Origin: Auxenochlorella pyrenoidosa
Lineage: Eukaryota; Chlorophyta; Trebouxiophyceae; Chlorellales; Chlorellaceae
NCBI GenBank assembly: GCA_001430745.1
Contig: KQ482003.1
Span: forward strand, 98,541-109,528
Direction: 5' to 3'
Length of the DNA stretch: 10,988 bases
The translations under genes were made by a program, and so were the position numbers. Every line of letters starts with the position of its first letter. Positions within the stretch are counted from its first letter, which is position 1. The notes under the pieces are model-generated. The model ran no database searches. It was not told the origin of the DNA and was given only the letters and a program-made list of their open reading frames with translations. This document shows, in pieces, positions 7,766 to 10,988 of the stretch.

Positions 7766-8924
7766 TCACTGCGCCGTCTGTTCCTGGTGCGCCGGCGGCG
7801 GCCGCGCGTACTCGGCGCGTGCGGTGACCGCCTGCAGGTTGGTCACCCGCCGCAGCAGGCTGTGCTGCAGCAGCACGGAGCCCACCTTGTACTGCTGGTC
7901 CTCCTGCGGGGCGGCGGCGGGGGCGAGCCGAGCTGTGGGGCGGGGAGCAGGGGCAGCGCCCACCGCAGGGCTTCCTTCGGTGTGTCGGCACCCAGCTGCC
8001 GGGACGGCCTCGTGTGACGAAATGCAACCCCCGCAGCGGGCCGTAGAGGCTGTGTCTCGCTGCTGCCGCGGCTGCTGCAGTGCATGCTCCCCCACCTGCT
8101 GCGCCCACAAGTACTTCCAGCCCAGAGGCACCCGGCACACGTGGCAGTGCACATCGGCCAGGGAGTACCGCCCTGTGCTCAGCATCTGGGGAGAGGGCGG
8201 GCAGGGGAGGCCGCTGTTGGCTCGCAAGGCAGCGCAGATTGAGGCAAACCGGGCGGTGAAACAGCCAGGCTGCCGGCGCATCCAGCATCCCCCCTAAATC
8301 TGCTTGCGCCTCCCAAGTGTGCCAGCCTCACCTCCTCCCGCTTGGGCCCGCAGGGTGCCAGGTTGACCGAGCAGCGGAACAGCAGCGCCGGAGTGCATTG
8401 TCCCATGAACCCCTCCCACAGCAGGTGCCTCTCGCTGGCAATGTCGCACCTGCAGACAGCACGCGGGGACGGTAAGGGTCTGCCTAGTGAGGCCGGGAGC
8501 AATGGTCTCCGCCGCCCATGCCCAACAGGGCCAAAAGAAGCACAATAATTGTGCAATGCCAACCGGGCATGGTGCCATGCTGCCGCCGCAGCCAGGCGCC
8601 GCTGTCATTGGACTGACAGTCTCACCCGCAGCCTGCACAGGCGAACTTTGCGTCGACATCATCATCGACATACTGCGCACAGAAAGGACAGCGATGGAAC
8701 TTGGTTCGTTGGAGTGGCGCTGGCAACTGCGGCGCCGGCGGGCGGCCTCCCAAGGCGCCGACCCGCCACTCTGCCTGCTGGGGTGCGCGATGAGACGGAC
8801 ACCCCAGCAAAGGCATGTGGGCACTCCCGAAGAGGCATATGCATATCGCAAACGCCCCGCAAGCGCAAGCAGAAGCACTGCCTGGTTGGACTTGAAAACT
8901 CGCCTCCACAAACAGACGTCCCAT
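7766..8924 (-). CDS. Yippee family zinc-binding protein (YPEL5-like)
   Basis: Five exons, complement of 8904-8924, 8626-8672, 8332-8449, 8096-8185 and 7766-7903, give 137 aa (animal YPEL5 is about 121). The protein starts MGRLFV, the family N-terminus. Zinc ligands are Cys19, Cys22, Cys76 and Cys79. The order FMGQ, ALLF, N52, TGRY, DVHCHVC, LGWKY and QQYKVG follows the Yippee consensus spacing (C-x4-GWxY, then x10 to Lys98). Changes are Thr42 where Gly is usual, one extra Ser at residue 65, and Gln105 where Glu is usual. The C-terminal tail is Ala/Pro/Gln-rich and variable. Known relatives sit at nuclear, centrosomal or mitotic structures, and YPEL5 associates with a CTLH/GID ubiquitin ligase. 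Role in this alga is unknown. The first donor is ambiguous (GT after residue 5 or GC after residue 7); the other joins are well supported. Confidence 0.85.
7904..8095 (-). other. Yippee gene intron 4, 192 nt, in frame and without stops
   Basis: The donor CAG/gtgggg and acceptor ccgcag/GAG flank 192 nt, exactly 64 codons with no stop. Splicing joins LGWKYLWAQQ to EDQQYKVG, which gives the exact family distance between GWKY and the conserved Lys. Reading through would insert 64 Ala/Gln/Pro-rich residues there. Confidence 0.75.
8673..8903 (-). other. Yippee gene intron 1, probable GC-AG with a competing GT donor
   Basis: After MGRLFVE the coding strand reads GAG then GCGAGT, a close donor match except C at position +2. 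Six bases earlier lies TTT then GTGGAG, a weaker GT donor. Both keep the frame with the acceptor gcgcag at 8674-8673, which has a pyrimidine stretch before it. The products differ by two residues (VE). Confidence 0.6.
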
Positions 8925-9340
8925 CCTGCACAACGACCTCCTGACAAGTCTCGAGCGCTGCCGGATTATCGACAGGAGCAATGCGTAAGACCAGCACCTC
9001 GCAAGGCATTGCGGGATGGCGCAGCTGGCAAGATGAGGGCTGGGGGTGCTTCGATGGCTGCACCGTTCGCATAGTTCTCTAAGAGCTATTGCCGTCGTCA
9101 CACACATGCCGCACACCTGTTGCTGTTCCTGCCTGCGGGCGCCAAAACCCTTGGCGCTGGGCAGCGGGCGGCGATCGCACCGCACCAGGTAGGTCGTATG
9201 GATGTCAGGAAACCGTGTAAACGGCTTCGCAGCACTGCCGCTACGGCCACTGCCTTCTGCCGCCACTGCCCGCTGAACAAGAACGGTCCGCCGTCAACAA
9301 GCTTTCTCGACACTTTCTTCCACCTTGCAGGCAACTACAC
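8925..9340. other. Divergent intergenic region between Yippee gene and membrane-protein gene
   Basis: This is 416 nt between the minus-strand Yippee start and the plus-strand start at 9341. A pyrimidine-rich cttgcag at 9324-9330 could be an acceptor for an upstream exon of the plus-strand gene. In the frame of the 9341 ATG there is a stop at 9218 and no earlier Met after it. I recognise no gene or promoter motif here. Confidence 0.4.
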
Positions 9341-10204
9341 ATGCAGCAGAGTTCAGTTATAGCAGCATCTTTGCAGGCGGCAGCGGCAGAGGCGGCAGCA
9401 CAGAGTGTGGCAGCTGTGCTGCCGCGCCTGCCGGCGCCGCTGCATCCACCACACCCACCGCTGGCAGCGGTTGTGCCCGAGTTTCCCCGTATAGGCGGCC
9501 AAGTGGTGCGCGACTGGATCGGCGCCGCTGCGGAGCAGCTGCCGGGGCTGAACGGGGACGACATCACTCGCCTGCTATTTCCAGACCTGGTTGGCCTGGT
9601 GGACGGTGAGCCGAGCAGCCCTGAGGCCATGCAGCAGGCACGCTGCTAGCGATGGCTCTGGTGCCTATGCCTGGCGTGGGGTGTGCCAGAGAGGTCTGTT
9701 TGCCTCAGCATTTTGCCGCATCGAGGCCCTGCTTTGAAGCAATTGCGAGCACCCCCTCGCCCTGCCCGGCCCTTCGATGCAGGCCCCACGCTGCTCATCA
9801 CCTGCACACTGGCCGTGGCCTTGGTTTACTGGGAGGGCGGCGTCCTACTGCGCGCCCTGCGCGAGCGGCGGGCCGCCGAGGCTGCAAGGCGGCGGCGGGA
9901 GCAGGAGGCGCGGCGCCGGCAGCGCGGTGCCGGCATCTTTGGCAGCTGGGACAGCACAGCAGGTGGCGCAGACGACAGCAGCGGGGAGGGCAGCAGCGGA
10001 GAGGAGGGCGGTGTCGGCTGGGATGCAAGCGGCTGGGGGGATTGGGGGCCTGAGCCGCCGCCAGCATCGTTGCCGCAAGAGCCGACGCGAGTGGAGCGGG
10101 CGCGGCACGAGCGGCGACGGAGCCTGGGCTACTTGGCTCTCGTCACAACAGTGCTGATTTGGATGACGGGAGTGGTCTCTGGACCCACGCCCTTCCAGCC
10201 ATAG
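9341..10204 (+). CDS. Two-helix membrane protein, unknown function
   Basis: Two exons, 9341-9605 and 9783-10204, join in phase (G plus GC) at donor gtgagc and acceptor gatgcag to give about 228 aa. I do not recognise the family. Residues 1-50 are Ala/Pro-rich without a clear signal peptide. Residues about 50-88 look folded (VVRDWIGAAAEQLPG, DDITRLLFPDL). The first membrane helix, LLITCTLAVALVYW, begins right after the splice (about residue 92). A strongly basic Arg/Glu/Ala helix follows, then an acidic Gly/Ser/Trp-rich linker (about 145-185), another Arg-rich patch and a second helix, LGYLALVTTVLIWMTG, near the C-terminus. The two helices would place both ends on the same side, with the charged loop opposite. 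The start is the first Met after an in-frame stop at 9218; an extra upstream exon is possible. Organelle targeting cannot be judged. Confidence 0.65.
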
Positions 10205-10376
10205 GTCTGCACTCCTGTCATGGCCCCTCTTCTGCTGTCAAGTTTGTAATGGCCTGCCCCTTGTCCGCTTGCTGACTGGCACTTTCCTGAAGCTCAGCCT
10301 TGCAGATATCATGTGATGGAAGAAGACATTGCATAATAAGGGAGCATATGCAGGCTGGGCAGCCCAGGCAGGCGGC
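10205..10376. other. Convergent intergenic spacer
   Basis: This is 172 nt between the stop of the plus-strand membrane-protein gene and the stop of the minus-strand UBX gene. It holds TGTAA for the plus gene. No TGTAA on the minus strand is visible, so the UBX transcript signal must be different or overlap the plus gene. Confidence 0.5.
10245..10249 (+). terminator. TGTAA poly(A) signal candidate for the membrane-protein gene
   Basis: TGTAA lies 40 nt after the TAG stop at 10202-10204, a good position for the chlorophyte poly(A) signal. It also supports the stop and strand of that gene. Confidence 0.6.
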
Positions 10377-10855
10377 TCAATAGGCCACAGTGGCGGGTTT
10401 TGCTGCACGCAGCAGCTCGGGGCGCAGCGCCGGTGCCTGCGCCATCTCCACCGCCGACTGCCCCGTCCAGCGGAAGAGCAGCGCCACCGAGGGCAGCAGG
10501 TCGGCTTCCCGAACTGCAAGGGGATCAAGGGCACACATGTTGAACCAACGACAGAACACGCAGGGGAACGCAAGCCAGGGCCTGCAGCAGCAGAGGTAGT
10601 TGCGCAATGTCAACCGATAATTTCCCTGCTCCGCCAGCTGTGAAGCAGAGCCGCATCGTTCTAACACACCCCACCACGGCCTGAGCCTCTGCTGGGGGGC
10701 ACACCCAGGCGCACCCAGCACGCACCCGACTGCGCCTGCACCTCGAGCGTCTGCCTGCTGGGCAGCACCAGCTCGTACGTGTGCAGCGGGTCCGACAGGC
10801 AGTCGGCCACCCAGGCAAAGACAGCGGCCACCGGCTCCCCCGCCCCAAACTCGCC
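10377..10855 (-). CDS. UBX-domain protein, C-terminal exons (partial)
   Basis: Two exons, complement of 10726-10855 and 10377-10513, join in phase (G plus TT makes Val) and end at TGA 10379-10377. They encode GEFGAGEPVAAVFAWV, then a Leu-rich strand (HTYELVLPSRQTLE), VREADLLPSVALLFRW and a tail with LRPELL. This is the UBX beta-grasp pattern: LQGxF start, helix, the S3/S4 loop where FPR is usual (here LPSR), and a final AxLLPSxxLxF strand. UBX proteins are adaptors of the Cdc48/p97 ATPase. The tail after UBX recalls UBXD1 (UBXN6), ASPL/TUG and plant PUX1-like proteins, but I cannot choose. The 5' edge is uncertain: ctgcag before GGC may be an acceptor, or CTG-CAG-GGC may itself encode the conserved LQG. 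The N-terminal part is unresolved or outside the window. Confidence 0.78.
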
Positions 10856-10988
10856 CTGCAGGGCAGGAGGTCGGCCGGGTGGGCGGCAGGCGTGCCCAGA
10901 GCTGCGCCCTGGAGCTGTTCGGCCACACCAGCGGCACCGCCATCTGTGGCTGAAACCCTGCAACCCGAGGTCGCGTTCTTTGCGGTGT

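Noticed and set aside
8837..8846. ATATGCATAT palindrome as regulatory site
   Set aside because: A single 10-bp palindrome in a Yippee intron, without a partner copy or promoter context; can occur by chance.
1..10988. tRNA, rRNA, transposon ends or terminal inverted repeats
   Set aside because: No cloverleaf with B-box, rRNA core motif, transposase frame or matching terminal repeats was recognised on reading both strands; a covariance or repeat search could still find diverged copies.

Overview
The window looks like nuclear DNA of a GC-rich green alga, most likely a trebouxiophyte/Chlorella-type chlorophyte. The evidence is high GC, genes split into many small exons by introns of about 110-300 nt ending in ctgcag/cgcag, TGTAA motifs (the usual chlorophyte poly(A) signal) after stop codons, and long CAG/CTG tracts inside coding sequence. 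The species assignment is inference; no bacterial or viral gene organisation is visible.

Five protein genes lie on strictly alternating strands (-, +, -, +, -). (1) 1690 down to the left edge, minus: an intron-free, stop-free frame of at least 563 codons, rich in Ala/Pro/Gln. It carries a divergent GATA-like zinc finger and two pure CAG glutamine tracts, and it is cut by the window edge. (2) 1936-7233, plus: a secreted GH5-type endo-beta-mannanase gene of about 17 exons (about 630 aa). Its catalytic domain is followed by a calcium-binding EGF module, a PAN/apple-like module and an unrecognised Cys-containing tail. (3) 8924-7766, minus: a five-exon Yippee/YPEL5-like zinc protein of 137 aa. (4) 9341-10204, plus: a two-exon, two-helix membrane protein of unknown function. 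(5) about 10855 down to 10377, minus: the last two exons of a UBX-domain (Cdc48/p97 cofactor) protein whose 5' part lies upstream or outside the window.

Intergenic regions are short. 1691-1935 and 8925-9340 are divergent spacers that presumably hold promoters. 7234-7765 and 10205-10376 are convergent spacers, each with a TGTAA motif for the plus-strand gene. The five genes have no evident common pathway; this is an ordinary eukaryotic neighbourhood, not an operon or mobile island.

The exon joins were built by hand, by matching splice phase with protein-family consensus. In genes 2, 3 and 5 almost every join preserves phase and family motifs. The least certain parts are the first splice and the 5875-6484 interval of the mannanase gene, the first donor of the Yippee gene, and the 5' limit of the UBX exon.
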